26,653 bases of DNA, taken from Clostridia bacterium (lineage in GTDB: Bacteria; Bacillota; Clostridia; TANB77; CAG-465). Below are positions 16,269 to 24,084 of the stretch, piece by piece. The translations under genes and the position numbers were made by a program. The notes beneath the pieces were generated by a model. It ran no database searches and was not told the origin of the DNA. It saw nothing but the letters and a program-made list of their open reading frames with translations. The stretch's first letter is position 1, and every line of letters starts with the position of its first letter. The stretch lies in contig CAAHEI010000088.1 of the NCBI GenBank assembly GCA_900772475.1, positions 1 through 26,653 on the forward strand, in the 5' to 3' direction.

Positions 16269-17341
16269 AAAAAATAGCTATTATGACAGCAGGTGGAGAT
16301 TGTGCTGGACTTAATGCAGCAATAAAGGCAGTTGTTATGGCTGCATCAAAAAATAATATTGTAGTAGTTGGTATTATTGATGGATTTATTGGATTTGTGG
16401 AAAGAAAATATATGGTACTTGATAATAAAATTGTTGAAAATATTGAGAGACAAGGGGGCACAATACTTGGTTCATCAAATAAGGAATGTCCTTTTCATTT
16501 CCCTAGCAAAGAAAAAAAAGGTGAGTTTGAGGATAGAGTTGATGATTCAATAAAAGCTTTAAGAAAAATTGGTGTTGAAGCTATGATTATAATTGGAGGT
16601 GATGGTACACTTGATTCTGCAAGGGTAATTGATGAGGCTGGTATGCCAACAATTGGAATTCCAAAAACAATTGACAATGATATGGTTGCTAGTAACCCAA
16701 CTATAGGATTTGACACTGGTGTAGAAAATGCTGTTGAAGCGATTAGAAAATTAAAAACAACTGCAGCTTCACATAGAAGAGTAATGGTAGTAGAAATGAT
16801 GGGAAGAACATCTGGTTACTTAACTTTATATAGCGGCTTTGCTGCTGGAGCAGATATTATACTATTACCCGAGAGAGATTACGATTTAAATATAGTATGT
16901 AATAGAGTAAAAGAAATAATGAGTACAGATAAAAGATATGTTATTATTGCTGTATCTGAAGCTTGTAAAGAAAAAGGAAAAAAAGAAACCATTTCTAAGG
17001 TTATAAAAGACAGCTTTGAACAAAAAAGATTTGGGGGAATTGCTGCTAAACTATCAGCTCAAATTGAAGAAATAACTGGATATGAATCAAGACCAATGGT
17101 TCTTGGACATTTACAAAGAGGAGGAGACCCTTGTGCATCAGACATAATACTAGGTTCAAGACTTGGAGATTATGCGTTTAATCTTCTTGCAGATGGAAGA
17201 CACGGGTATATTGTTGGTGTAAATCAAAATGAAATTCAAAAGATGCCTTATCCAAGGGAAAGGAAGCCAAGATTACTTGATCTTGAAAATGATGACATAT
17301 ATAGAACAGCAAAAGATACAGGAATTTGTTTTGGAATATAA
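16265..17341 (+). CDS. pfkA: 6-phosphofructokinase, mixed-substrate (PKTIDND) clade
   Basis: This enzyme phosphorylates fructose-6-phosphate to fructose-1,6-bisphosphate in glycolysis. The 358 residues include TAGGDCAGLNAA at the N-terminus, GGDGTLDSA (111-119), PKTIDND (133-139), the MGRTSG block and LGHLQRGG near the C-terminus. PKTIDND with lysine is typical of the clade that includes PPi-dependent enzymes, whereas E. coli ATP-PFK has PGTIDND. The glycine in GGDG rather than the aspartate of GGDD points to ATP as phosphoryl donor. The start ATG overlaps the mtnN stop by 4 bp, with GGAGGAAG seven or so bases upstream. It closes the rsgA-rpe-mtnN-pfk operon. Confidence 0.93.
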   Translation: MKKIAIMTAGGDCAGLNAAIKAVVMAASKNNIVVVGIIDGFIGFVERKYMVLDNKIVENIERQGGTILGSSNKECPFHFPSKEKKGEFEDRVDDSIKALRKIGVEAMIIIGGDGTLDSARVIDEAGMPTIGIPKTIDNDMVASNPTIGFDTGVENAVEAIRKLKTTAASHRRVMVVEMMGRTSGYLTLYSGFAAGADIILLPERDYDLNIVCNRVKEIMSTDKRYVIIAVSEACKEKGKKETISKVIKDSFEQKRFGGIAAKLSAQIEEITGYESRPMVLGHLQRGGDPCASDIILGSRLGDYAFNLLADGRHGYIVGVNQNEIQKMPYPRERKPRLLDLENDDIYRTAKDTGICFGI

Positions 17342-17368
17342 TAATTAGGTAAAAAATAAAACTAATGT

Positions 17369-17397
17369 TTGACAAAGAAAAAATTATATGATATAAT
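17369..17397 (+). promoter_or_regulatory. Consensus promoter for lexA
   Basis: TTGACA at 17369-17374 and TATAAT at 17392-17397 are separated by 17 bp, matching the sigma-A consensus exactly. Confidence 0.85.
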
Positions 17398-17407
17398 TTT
17401 TTAAAAT

Positions 17408-17419
17408 AAACGTAAGTTT
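17408..17419. promoter_or_regulatory. Possible LexA operator
   Basis: AAACGTAAGTTT has the AAC-N4-GTT architecture of Firmicute SOS boxes (GAAC-N4-GTTC), with the outer G/C replaced by A/T. It lies just after the -10 box and before the lexA binding site, where autoregulation would act. No second copy was recognised elsewhere in the window. Confidence 0.45.
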
Positions 17420-17437
17420 GAAAGGAGTTTATGTTAT

Positions 17438-18043
17438 ATGAGTACTACTTTAAATGTACAAGAAAAAAGAGTTTTTGATTATTTGAAAGAACAAATAAGA
17501 GAAAAGGGTTATCCACCATCAATTAGGGAAATATGTGCTGCACTTAATTTTAAATCTACATCATCAGTTCATCAATATATTGCAAGACTTGCAGAAAAAG
17601 GATATATTGATAAAGGTGATTTGAAAACAAGAGCAATTAAAATTGTTGGAGAGGAACCCACAATATCAATTCCAATTGTTGGAAAAGTTGCTGCTGGAGA
17701 GCCAATTTTAGCACAAGAAAATATTGAGGATTATTTTTCAATAGGGGAGAGTTTCTTTTCTCAATCCGATTTAAAAAATGAAACTTTTGTATTAAAAGTT
17801 CAAGGCGAAAGTATGATAAATGCGGGAATAAATAATGGAGATTATATAATAGTTTCAAAAGAAAATACAGCTAGAAATGGTCAAATTGTTGTAGCTATGA
17901 TAGATGGAAATGCAACAGTAAAAACTTTTTATAAAGAAAAAAATCACGTAAGACTTCAACCTGAAAATGATTCTATGGAGCCAATAATTGTAAAGGATGT
18001 ACAAATTGTTGGTAAAGTAGTAGGCTTATTTAGAAAAATATAA
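17438..18043 (+). CDS. lexA: SOS repressor LexA
   Basis: LexA represses DNA-damage genes and is inactivated by RecA-stimulated self-cleavage. The 201 residues comprise an N-terminal winged helix (1-70; PPSIREI and STSSVHQYI recognition region) and a C-terminal S24 peptidase domain. The cleavage bond is Ala86-Gly87 in VAAGEP; the catalytic pair is Ser125 in QGESM and Lys162 in ATVKTF. All are intact, so autocleavage should work. AAAGGAG precedes the start by ten bases. The stop codon overlaps the proposed sigma-K promoter of the next gene, and there is no convincing separate terminator. Confidence 0.95.
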   Translation: MSTTLNVQEKRVFDYLKEQIREKGYPPSIREICAALNFKSTSSVHQYIARLAEKGYIDKGDLKTRAIKIVGEEPTISIPIVGKVAAGEPILAQENIEDYFSIGESFFSQSDLKNETFVLKVQGESMINAGINNGDYIIVSKENTARNGQIVVAMIDGNATVKTFYKEKNHVRLQPENDSMEPIIVKDVQIVGKVVGLFRKI

Positions 18044-18070
18044 CAAATTAACCACCTTTGACATAAAATA
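18043..18070 (+). promoter_or_regulatory. Putative sigma-K promoter for the dipicolinate synthase gene
   Basis: AC at 18043-18044, 17 bp, then CATAAAATA at 18062-18070 matches the late mother-cell consensus AC-N17-CATANNNTA. Transcription would start near 18077, leaving a leader of about 14 nt holding GGAGGTGG. SpoVF genes are sigma-K controlled in Bacillus subtilis, which agrees with this. Confidence 0.6.
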
Positions 18071-18088
18071 TTATAGTTGGAGGTGGTT
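18050..18088 (+). promoter_or_regulatory. Hairpin that would hide the dipicolinate synthase ribosome binding site
   Basis: AACCACCT (18050-18057) can pair with AGGTGGTT (18081-18088), and the right arm contains most of the GGAGGTGG binding site 18079-18086. Read-through mRNA from lexA would carry both arms. Only four T follow, so it is a weak terminator at best. Confidence 0.5.
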
Positions 18089-18090
18089 TT

Positions 18091-18675
18091 ATGAAACTTG
18101 AAGGTATAAAAATAGGACTTGGCATAACAGGCTCGTTTTGTAATTTTTTTGAGACAAAAAATGTTATATCTAATTTAAGGACTGAAGGTGCAGATATTTA
18201 TCCAATAATCTCTTTTATGACAAAAAAATTAGATACTAGATTTTTTAAAAAAGAAGAATATATTAGAATGTTAAAAGAAGAATCAGGCAATAGTATAATT
18301 GATACAATACAAAAGGCTGAGCCGATTGGACCTAAAAATTTAGTTGATATAATTTTAGTATGTCCATGTACAGGAAATACTTTAGCAAAGCTTGCAAATG
18401 GTATTACCGATACGCCTGTACTTATGGCAGTAAAGGGACATATAAGGAATAACAAACCAGTTGTAATAGGGGTTTCTACCAATGACGGACTAGGGGCAAG
18501 TCTTCAAAACATTGCAAAATTAATTAACACGAAAAATATATATTTTGTACCGTTTGGTCAGGATGATTATAATGCAAAACCTAAATCCTTAGTGCTAGAT
18601 TATAAGTACATAGTAGAATCTTTAATAGAAGCATTAAATGGTGAGCAAATTCAACCAGTTTTGTCAAGAAAGTAA
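18091..18675 (+). CDS. dpaB: Dipicolinate synthase subunit B
   Basis: The 194-residue flavoprotein-like subunit belongs with DpaA in the enzyme that oxidises dihydrodipicolinate to dipicolinate, the major spore-core solute, in the mother cell. The N-terminus GIGLGITGSFCNF-type region and VCPCTGNTLAKLANGITDTPVLMAVK segment (with the HFCP-like flavoprotein fold) are typical of SpoVFB, and the length fits. Its usual partner, dpaA, is not in this window; dpaB stands alone between lexA and a terminator. That this organism makes endospores is inferred from this gene. The ATG follows GGAGGTGG by four to five bases. Confidence 0.92.
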   Translation: MKLEGIKIGLGITGSFCNFFETKNVISNLRTEGADIYPIISFMTKKLDTRFFKKEEYIRMLKEESGNSIIDTIQKAEPIGPKNLVDIILVCPCTGNTLAKLANGITDTPVLMAVKGHIRNNKPVVIGVSTNDGLGASLQNIAKLINTKNIYFVPFGQDDYNAKPKSLVLDYKYIVESLIEALNGEQIQPVLSRK

Positions 18676-18706
18676 AATACTAGGAAAATTAATTCCTAGT
18701 ATTTCT
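18675..18706 (+). terminator. Terminator after dpaB
   Basis: The arms AAATACTAGGA and TCCTAGTATTT form a perfect 11-bp stem with an eight-base loop directly after the stop codon. Confidence 0.8.
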
Positions 18707-18756
18707 ATATTATAGTAAAAATTGCTTAAAGTTTGAATAGTTTACTAAAATTTAGC

Positions 18757-18803
18757 AAAAAAATAGCGAATTAGAAAAATCTATTCTAATTCACTATTTT
18801 TTA
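18757..18803 (-). terminator. Terminator for the small leftward gene (possibly bidirectional)
   Basis: AAAAAATAGCGAATTAGAA pairs with TTCTAATTCACTATTTTTT except at one position, giving a stem of about 19 bp flanked by A and T runs. It lies downstream of the leftward unknown gene. Confidence 0.8.
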
Positions 18804-18831
18804 CCTTTTTGGCGACTTTAGATTGACGAAG

Positions 18832-19137
18832 TCAATTTTTTTTCTTACAATTATATATCATATATATAATTGCAGTTTCAAGTTGTTTTTTTGTTTTAAT
18901 ACTTTCAGGCATTATATACAAAGAATTTTGACGAATCTTATCATTTAACTCGGATTTTTTAATACTTTTAATTAAAAAATTTCCAAATGGAGTTACTTGA
19001 TAAATTTTAACTGACCTGTTCTTTTCTCCTATTATTTCTCTTACAATAATATTAACATCATCAGAATTAAGAGGAGTTCTTGATAGTTTTTCGTTATAAA
19101 AACGAAAATAAAAAGTTCTTTTTATTTTACTTGTCAT
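18832..19137 (-). CDS. Small basic protein of unknown function
   Basis: The 101-residue product is strongly basic and isoleucine-rich, without a signal peptide or membrane helix. I do not recognise the family. The evidence for a real gene is contextual: AAGGAGGT nine bases before the ATG, a good promoter upstream on the same strand, a palindrome in the leader and a strong terminator downstream. A short basic protein with its own operator-like palindrome could be a self-regulating nucleic-acid-binding factor, but that is only inference. Confidence 0.7.
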   Translation of the reverse strand: MTSKIKRTFYFRFYNEKLSRTPLNSDDVNIIVREIIGEKNRSVKIYQVTPFGNFLIKSIKKSELNDKIRQNSLYIMPESIKTKKQLETAIIYMIYNCKKKN

Positions 19138-19202
19138 TTAAGACATACCTCCTTGTATAAAAGATTAAATAAAATTTTGTTATCCTCCTTTTAATTATAT
19201 TT

Positions 19203-19222
19203 TAAATGGCAATTACCATTTA
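19203..19222. repeat. 20-bp palindrome in the leader of the small unknown gene
   Basis: TAAATGG and CCATTTA flank CAATTA, giving a 20-bp dyad with only one mismatched pair. It falls about 15-35 nt after the predicted start of transcription of the leftward gene, a position suited to a repressor roadblock or a small RNA hairpin. Confidence 0.6.
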
Positions 19223-19244
19223 TTTTATAAATAAATACAATATT

Positions 19245-19273
19245 ATTTTACCACAAAAATTATGTAAAGTCAA
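19245..19273 (-). promoter_or_regulatory. Promoter for the small leftward gene
   Basis: On the minus strand TTGACT (19268-19273) and TAAAAT (19245-19250) are separated by 17 bp. Confidence 0.65.
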
Positions 19274-19616
19274 ATTTTATAAAATATTATTCCATTTTAA
19301 TTTTCTATTAAAAGTATGTAAAGTAGAAATAATTGTTAATGATAATATAAAAATATAAAATTTTTCAAATTCAAGAAATTACGATGGATAATGTTTTAAA
19401 ATATCAAATGTTAAAGAAAAGTGTGACTTGGAAATAGGTAAAAACTTAAATATAACATCTTAAAACATACTTCTAACATTAAAAGTTTTTGTTCACTATA
19501 CTTTCTTAAAAATTTTAAACTAATGAAAATATTCTATAAATTTTAATATTTAATTTTGTCGATAATTGTAAAAGTTAAATAAATAGTAATTAATTATTTT
19601 ATTTTTTAACTTTTTG
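19274..19616. other. Gene-free AT-rich gap
   Basis: No frame of useful length with a ribosome binding site is present. The longest candidate near 19384 encodes 17 codons with no good binding site. Promoter-like boxes occur (TTGTTA 19333-19338, TAAAAT 19356-19361) but such matches are expected by chance at this base composition. I see no CRISPR array, tRNA or transposon end. Confidence 0.5.
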
Positions 19617-19625
19617 TGATATAAT
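19617..19625 (+). promoter_or_regulatory. Extended -10 promoter for rimO
   Basis: TGATATAAT matches the extended -10 form TGNTATAAT. The -35 region is weak. It lies 25 bp before the rimO ATG. Confidence 0.6.
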
Positions 19626-19650
19626 GGAATAACTTAGGAGGATTACATTT

Positions 19651-20961
19651 ATGAATGTTGGAATGGTTACACTTGGATGTAATAAAAATCAAGTTGATAG
19701 TGAAATGATACTTGGTTTATTTAAAGAGTTAGGATATAGTATTGTAAATAGTCCAGATGATGCAGATGTAATTGTTGTAAATACATGTGGATTTATTGAA
19801 TCTGCCAAAAAAGAGGCTATAGATACTATACTAGAGATGGCAGATTATAAAGAAAAAAGATGTAAGGCATTAATTATTACAGGATGTCTTGCTAAAAGAT
19901 ACAAAAAAGAAATAATAGAAAGTATGCCAGAAGTTGATTTGTGTATAGGGGTGGATGAGTATAACAAAATTGATGAAATTTTGGCTAATTTTTTAAATTC
20001 TAAAATTATAAACCATAAATTGGAATATTGTAATAGAGTAATTTCAACAGATTATCCACTTGCATACATAAGAATATCAGATGGATGTGACAATAGATGT
20101 AGTTATTGTGCTATACCCCTTATAAGAGGTAAGTTTAGAAGTAGAAAAATGGAAGATATTTTAGAAGAAGTTGAAAGTTTAGCAAAACAGGGAATAAAGG
20201 AATTTTGTATTATTTCGCAAGATACTTCAAAATATGGACTTGATATATATGGCAAACTTAAATTACCTGAACTGTTAAATAAAATATCTAAAATCGAAGG
20301 AGTAAAATGGATAAGAGTATTGTATATGTATATTTTTGAAACTTCTGATGAGCTAATAACTGAAATGGCAAATAATCCTAAAGTATGCAAATATTTTGAT
20401 TTACCAATTCAGCATATTAGTAATAATATTTTAAAGAAAATGAATAGGTACGATACAAAAGAAAAAATATATAGTGCAATAAATAAAATAAGAAGTTTAA
20501 TTCCCGATGCTGTTATAAGAACAACAGTTATGGTCGGATTCCCTGGAGAAACAAAAGAGGATTATGAACAACTAAGACAGGGAATAATAGATCTTAAATT
20601 TGATAGACTTGGAGCTTTTTCATATTCAAGAGAAGAAGGAACCACATCATTTGATTTTGAAAACCAAATTTCAGAAGAAATAAAATCTGAAAGACTAAAA
20701 GATATTTTTGAAGTACAAAAACATATTTCACTTGAATGCAATAAAAAAAGGATTGGAAATGAATATGAAGTGATAGTTGAAAATGTATCTGATGATGATG
20801 AGTATTTCGTATGCAGATCATATGCTGAAGCACCAGATGTTGATGGAAGAATATATATAAAAATAGACGAAAAAAGTGCAGATAAAGTTATAGTTGGAGA
20901 ATATGCAATGGTAAAAATCATAGATTGTAACGATTATGACTTGTTTGCTGAAGTAATGTAA
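19651..20961 (+). CDS. rimO: Ribosomal protein S12 methylthiotransferase RimO
   Basis: RimO is a radical-SAM enzyme with two iron-sulfur clusters that adds a methylthio group to the conserved aspartate of ribosomal protein S12. The 436-residue protein has the N-terminal UPF0004 domain with cluster cysteines 10, 46 and 79 (TLGCNKNQVDSE, VNTCGFIESA, ITGCLAKRY), the radical SAM domain with Cys146, Cys150 and Cys153 in DGCDNRCSYCAIP, and a C-terminal TRAM domain (about 370-436). CGFIESAKKEAIDT favours RimO over the related MiaB. AGGAGG lies eight bases before the ATG. Rho follows after 12 bp, indicating cotranscription. Confidence 0.94.
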   Translation: MNVGMVTLGCNKNQVDSEMILGLFKELGYSIVNSPDDADVIVVNTCGFIESAKKEAIDTILEMADYKEKRCKALIITGCLAKRYKKEIIESMPEVDLCIGVDEYNKIDEILANFLNSKIINHKLEYCNRVISTDYPLAYIRISDGCDNRCSYCAIPLIRGKFRSRKMEDILEEVESLAKQGIKEFCIISQDTSKYGLDIYGKLKLPELLNKISKIEGVKWIRVLYMYIFETSDELITEMANNPKVCKYFDLPIQHISNNILKKMNRYDTKEKIYSAINKIRSLIPDAVIRTTVMVGFPGETKEDYEQLRQGIIDLKFDRLGAFSYSREEGTTSFDFENQISEEIKSERLKDIFEVQKHISLECNKKRIGNEYEVIVENVSDDDEYFVCRSYAEAPDVDGRIYIKIDEKSADKVIVGEYAMVKIIDCNDYDLFAEVM

Positions 20962-20973
20962 AGGAGATATAGT

Positions 20974-22290
20974 ATGTACACAAAGGAAAGTTTAAAGAAA
21001 AGTACACTAACTGAATTAAGAGAGGTTGCAAAAAAACTACAGTTAGATGGCTATGAAAGATTAAAAAAGGAATATTTAATAGAAGAGATAATAAAAAATC
21101 TTGAGGGATCAAATGAACTTGATAATAAAATGAAGATGCAAATTGAAAATCCTGAAACTGACTACATTGCTGAAGGTATTCTTGAAGTAATGCCAGATGG
21201 ATATGGATTTTTAAGAAGTGATAATTATTTACCTGGAAATAAAGATATTTATGTTTCACAAGTTCAAATTAGAAGATTTAGACTAAATACAGGTGACATG
21301 TTAAAAGGTATAGCAAGATTTACAACTGATCCTCAAAATAAATTTCCATCTCTTATATATGTTGAATCAATTAATGGAGATAGGCTTGAGGTTGCATTAA
21401 AAAGAAAACCTTTTGAATCTTTGGTGCCTATTTATCCATCAGAAAGATTAAAATTAGAAACATTAAGTACAAATTATGTGACAAGAATGATTGACTTAAT
21501 TGCTCCTATTGGTAAAGGAACAAGAGGACTTATAGTTGCACAGCCTAAGGCGGGAAAAACTACAATGTTAAAGCAAATTGCAAATAGTATATTACAAAAT
21601 AATCCTGAAGTGGAACTTATGGTACTTCTTATTGATGAAAGACCTGAGGAAGTTACAGATATTGAAAGATCAATAAATGCAGAAGTTATTCATTCTACTT
21701 TTGATGAATCACCTGAACATCATATTAAAGTATCAAAAATGGTTTTAGAAAGAGCAAAAAGGTTAGTTGAACAAAACAAAGATGTAGTAATTTTACTTGA
21801 TAGCTTAACAAGACTTACAAGAGCTAATAATTTAGAAGTTGAATCAAGTGGAAGAACATTATCTGGTGGAATTGATCCTGCTTGTTTACATTTTCCAAAA
21901 AAATTCTTTGGCGCTGCAAGAAATATTGAAAGTGGAGGCAGTTTGACCATTTTAGGGACTGTTTTAGTTGAAACAGGAAGCAGAATGGATGATGTGATTT
22001 TTGAAGAATTTAAGGGAACTGGTAATATGGAACTTCACTTGGATAGAAAACTTTCAGAAAGACGAATTTATCCGTCAATTGATATATATAAATCAGGTAC
22101 TAGACGTGATGATTTGTTATTATCAAAGGAAGAACATGAGTGCAGTACATATATGAGAAGATTAATGTCATCTAATAATTCTAGTCTCTCAAACCAAGAA
22201 ATAATAGAAAAGATAACCAATATTTTAACTAAAACAAAAAATAATAAAGAATTTTTAAAAGTTTTTCTTGAAAATATTAAAAAGAAGTAG
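20974..22290 (+). CDS. rho: Transcription termination factor Rho
   Basis: Rho is the hexameric RNA-dependent ATPase that ends transcription on unstructured RNA. The 438 residues contain a Rho_N helical domain (1-45), the cold-shock-like RNA-binding domain (GYGFLRSDNYLPGNKDIYV, about 77-94), Walker A QPKAGKTTM (190-198), Walker B VVILLDSLTRL and the Q/R-loop regions further on. AAAGGAG precedes the ATG. The Walker A coding here reads GCG GGA AAA ACT without an extra base, a useful contrast with the ABC ATPases. A hairpin terminator follows. Confidence 0.96.
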   Translation: MYTKESLKKSTLTELREVAKKLQLDGYERLKKEYLIEEIIKNLEGSNELDNKMKMQIENPETDYIAEGILEVMPDGYGFLRSDNYLPGNKDIYVSQVQIRRFRLNTGDMLKGIARFTTDPQNKFPSLIYVESINGDRLEVALKRKPFESLVPIYPSERLKLETLSTNYVTRMIDLIAPIGKGTRGLIVAQPKAGKTTMLKQIANSILQNNPEVELMVLLIDERPEEVTDIERSINAEVIHSTFDESPEHHIKVSKMVLERAKRLVEQNKDVVILLDSLTRLTRANNLEVESSGRTLSGGIDPACLHFPKKFFGAARNIESGGSLTILGTVLVETGSRMDDVIFEEFKGTGNMELHLDRKLSERRIYPSIDIYKSGTRRDDLLLSKEEHECSTYMRRLMSSNNSSLSNQEIIEKITNILTKTKNNKEFLKVFLENIKKK

Positions 22291-22316
22291 ATTAAAATTT
22301 AAATATATGATAAAAT

Positions 22317-22344
22317 AAAAAGTGCTTTAATTAGCACTTTTTTG
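22317..22344 (+). terminator. Terminator after rho
   Basis: AAAAGTGCT and AGCACTTTT enclose a six-base loop and are followed by TTT. The next binding site begins right after it. Confidence 0.8.
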
Positions 22345-22358
22345 AGGGGTTGATATTT

Positions 22359-24005
22359 ATGAATAATAAAATTACAGTTACATTTGATGATACAAGGAGT
22401 TTAGAAGTTTTTTATAAAACAAAAGTAATAGATGTTGTAAATATGGTAGAGAGTGATACTTCTGATATTCTTGCGTTAAACATAAATAATGAATTAAGAG
22501 ATTTTAATTATGAACTTGTTAAGGATTCATGTATAAAATTTGTAAAATATAATTCACCAGATGGATATAGAGTATATTCAGGAACTTTGAAAATGGTACT
22601 GTATATGGCACTTACATCACTTTTTTCTGATGCAGATGTTGAATTTATTGCAACAATAAAAAAAGATCAATATTTTATGCTAAATAATATTCATATAACA
22701 GATGAAAAGATAAAAAAAATAAAGGAAAAAATGCAGGAAATAATTGATAAAGATTTTCCTATAACAAAAAAAGTTGTACCAATAGAAGAGGCAACTGTGT
22801 TATATACGGCTGCTAATAACTTAGATATTTTGAAAAATATAGATAATAAACTAAAGTCATATGTAACAATGTATTTCTGCGATGGAATGTATAATAATTT
22901 TAGTACAATTCTTGCTCCAAGTACTGGGTATATAAAAAAATTCGATTTGAGAAGATATAAAGACGGTCTTGTTTTAATGTTTCCAGATGATAAAGGAAAT
23001 ATAAAAGATGAAATAAAATCTATTTCACTATATGATTCATATACAGAATTTAACAAATTAAATGAAACATTTGGAATAAGTACTATTGGAGATTTAAATA
23101 GAAATATATTACAAGGAAAAACAAATGATATTATACAGGTTGCAGAAGCAATACATGATAGAAAATTAGTTGAACTTGTACAAGATATTGAAAACAGGAA
23201 AAATATAAAAATGATACTGATTGCTGGGCCTTCTTCGTCAGGTAAAACGACGTTCGCTCAAAAATTAGGTGTTCAACTTAAACTTACAGGTTATAATCCA
23301 ATTACAATATCAATGGATAATTACTTTAAGGAGCGTAAGGATACTCCACTTGGTGAGGATGGAAAGTATAACTTTGAAACTGTAGATGCACTTGACATAG
23401 AATTATTTAATTCTCAAATGAAAGATTTAATTGATGGAAAGACTGTAGAATTACCAGAATTTGACTTTGTTGTAGGAACAAAAAGATATAATGGTAAATT
23501 TTTAAAACTGCAAAAAAATGATATCATGATTATAGAGGGAATACATGCTTTAAATCCAATTCTTACTAAATTTACACCAGATGAAAGCAAATATAAGATA
23601 TACATTGCACCTATAACAACGTTAAATATAGATGGATATACAAAAATTTCATCTTCAGATTCAAGATTTTTAAGACGTATGGTAAGAGATTATACTACTC
23701 GTGGACATAGTGTGGATAAAACATTTGAACTATGGGGAAATGTGAAAAAGGGAGAGGAAGAATACATTTTTCCATTTGTTGATGATGCAGATTTCATATA
23801 TAATTCAAGCTTAAATTATGAACCAAGTGTTATGAAAACATTTGCTCAACCACTTTTATTACAAGTTGAAAATAGCAGTAAATACTATTCGGAAGCTAGA
23901 AGACTTTACGCATATTTAAATAATTTTACTCCACTTGAAACAGGAAATATCCCAATTAATTCTATAATTCGTGAATTTATAGGAAATGGATGCTTTAATA
24001 GATAA
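22359..24005 (+). CDS. Nucleoside kinase: TGS/ThrRS-like N-terminus plus uridine kinase domain
   Basis: The 548-residue protein joins an N-terminal TGS-like domain (about 1-65) and a ThrRS-like second domain (to about 250) with a C-terminal uridine kinase/phosphoribulokinase-type P-loop kinase. The kinase has AGPSSSGKTTFA at the P-loop, then a MDNYFKERKDTP block and IIEGIHALNP. It is probably an ATP-dependent phosphorylation of a nucleoside such as uridine, though the substrate cannot be read. This architecture is known in Clostridia and Thermotoga. I chose ATG 22359 since GAGGGG is eight bases upstream; the frame also permits TTG 22350, which is too close. A terminator hairpin follows at the stop. 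Confidence 0.87.
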   Translation: MNNKITVTFDDTRSLEVFYKTKVIDVVNMVESDTSDILALNINNELRDFNYELVKDSCIKFVKYNSPDGYRVYSGTLKMVLYMALTSLFSDADVEFIATIKKDQYFMLNNIHITDEKIKKIKEKMQEIIDKDFPITKKVVPIEEATVLYTAANNLDILKNIDNKLKSYVTMYFCDGMYNNFSTILAPSTGYIKKFDLRRYKDGLVLMFPDDKGNIKDEIKSISLYDSYTEFNKLNETFGISTIGDLNRNILQGKTNDIIQVAEAIHDRKLVELVQDIENRKNIKMILIAGPSSSGKTTFAQKLGVQLKLTGYNPITISMDNYFKERKDTPLGEDGKYNFETVDALDIELFNSQMKDLIDGKTVELPEFDFVVGTKRYNGKFLKLQKNDIMIIEGIHALNPILTKFTPDESKYKIYIAPITTLNIDGYTKISSSDSRFLRRMVRDYTTRGHSVDKTFELWGNVKKGEEEYIFPFVDDADFIYNSSLNYEPSVMKTFAQPLLLQVENSSKYYSEARRLYAYLNNFTPLETGNIPINSIIREFIGNGCFNR

Positions 24006-24030
24006 AAAGAGAGAGCTTCTCTCTTTTTTT
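24004..24030 (+). terminator. Terminator after the nucleoside kinase gene
   Basis: AAAAAGAGAG and CTCTCTTTTTTT form a stem directly over the stop codon with a short AGCTT loop and a seven-T tail. Confidence 0.85.
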
Positions 24031-24032
24031 GC

Positions 24033-24061
24033 TTGCAATTACATAAAAAATATTGTAAAAT
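24033..24061 (+). promoter_or_regulatory. Promoter for the RNHCP gene and argS
   Basis: TTGCAA at 24033-24038 and TAAAAT at 24056-24061 have a 17-bp spacer, 23 bp before the RNHCP start. Confidence 0.6.
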
Positions 24062-24084
24062 ATATCTTGTTTAGGAGATAAAAT

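Noticed and set aside
18058..18063. TTGACA before dpaB as a sigma-A -35 box.
   Set aside because: No -10 element occurs at 16-18 bp downstream; the binding site is there instead. The sigma-K match fits better.
19384..19437. A 17-codon frame in the 19.3-19.6 kb gap.
   Set aside because: No ribosome binding site or recognisable product; expected by chance.
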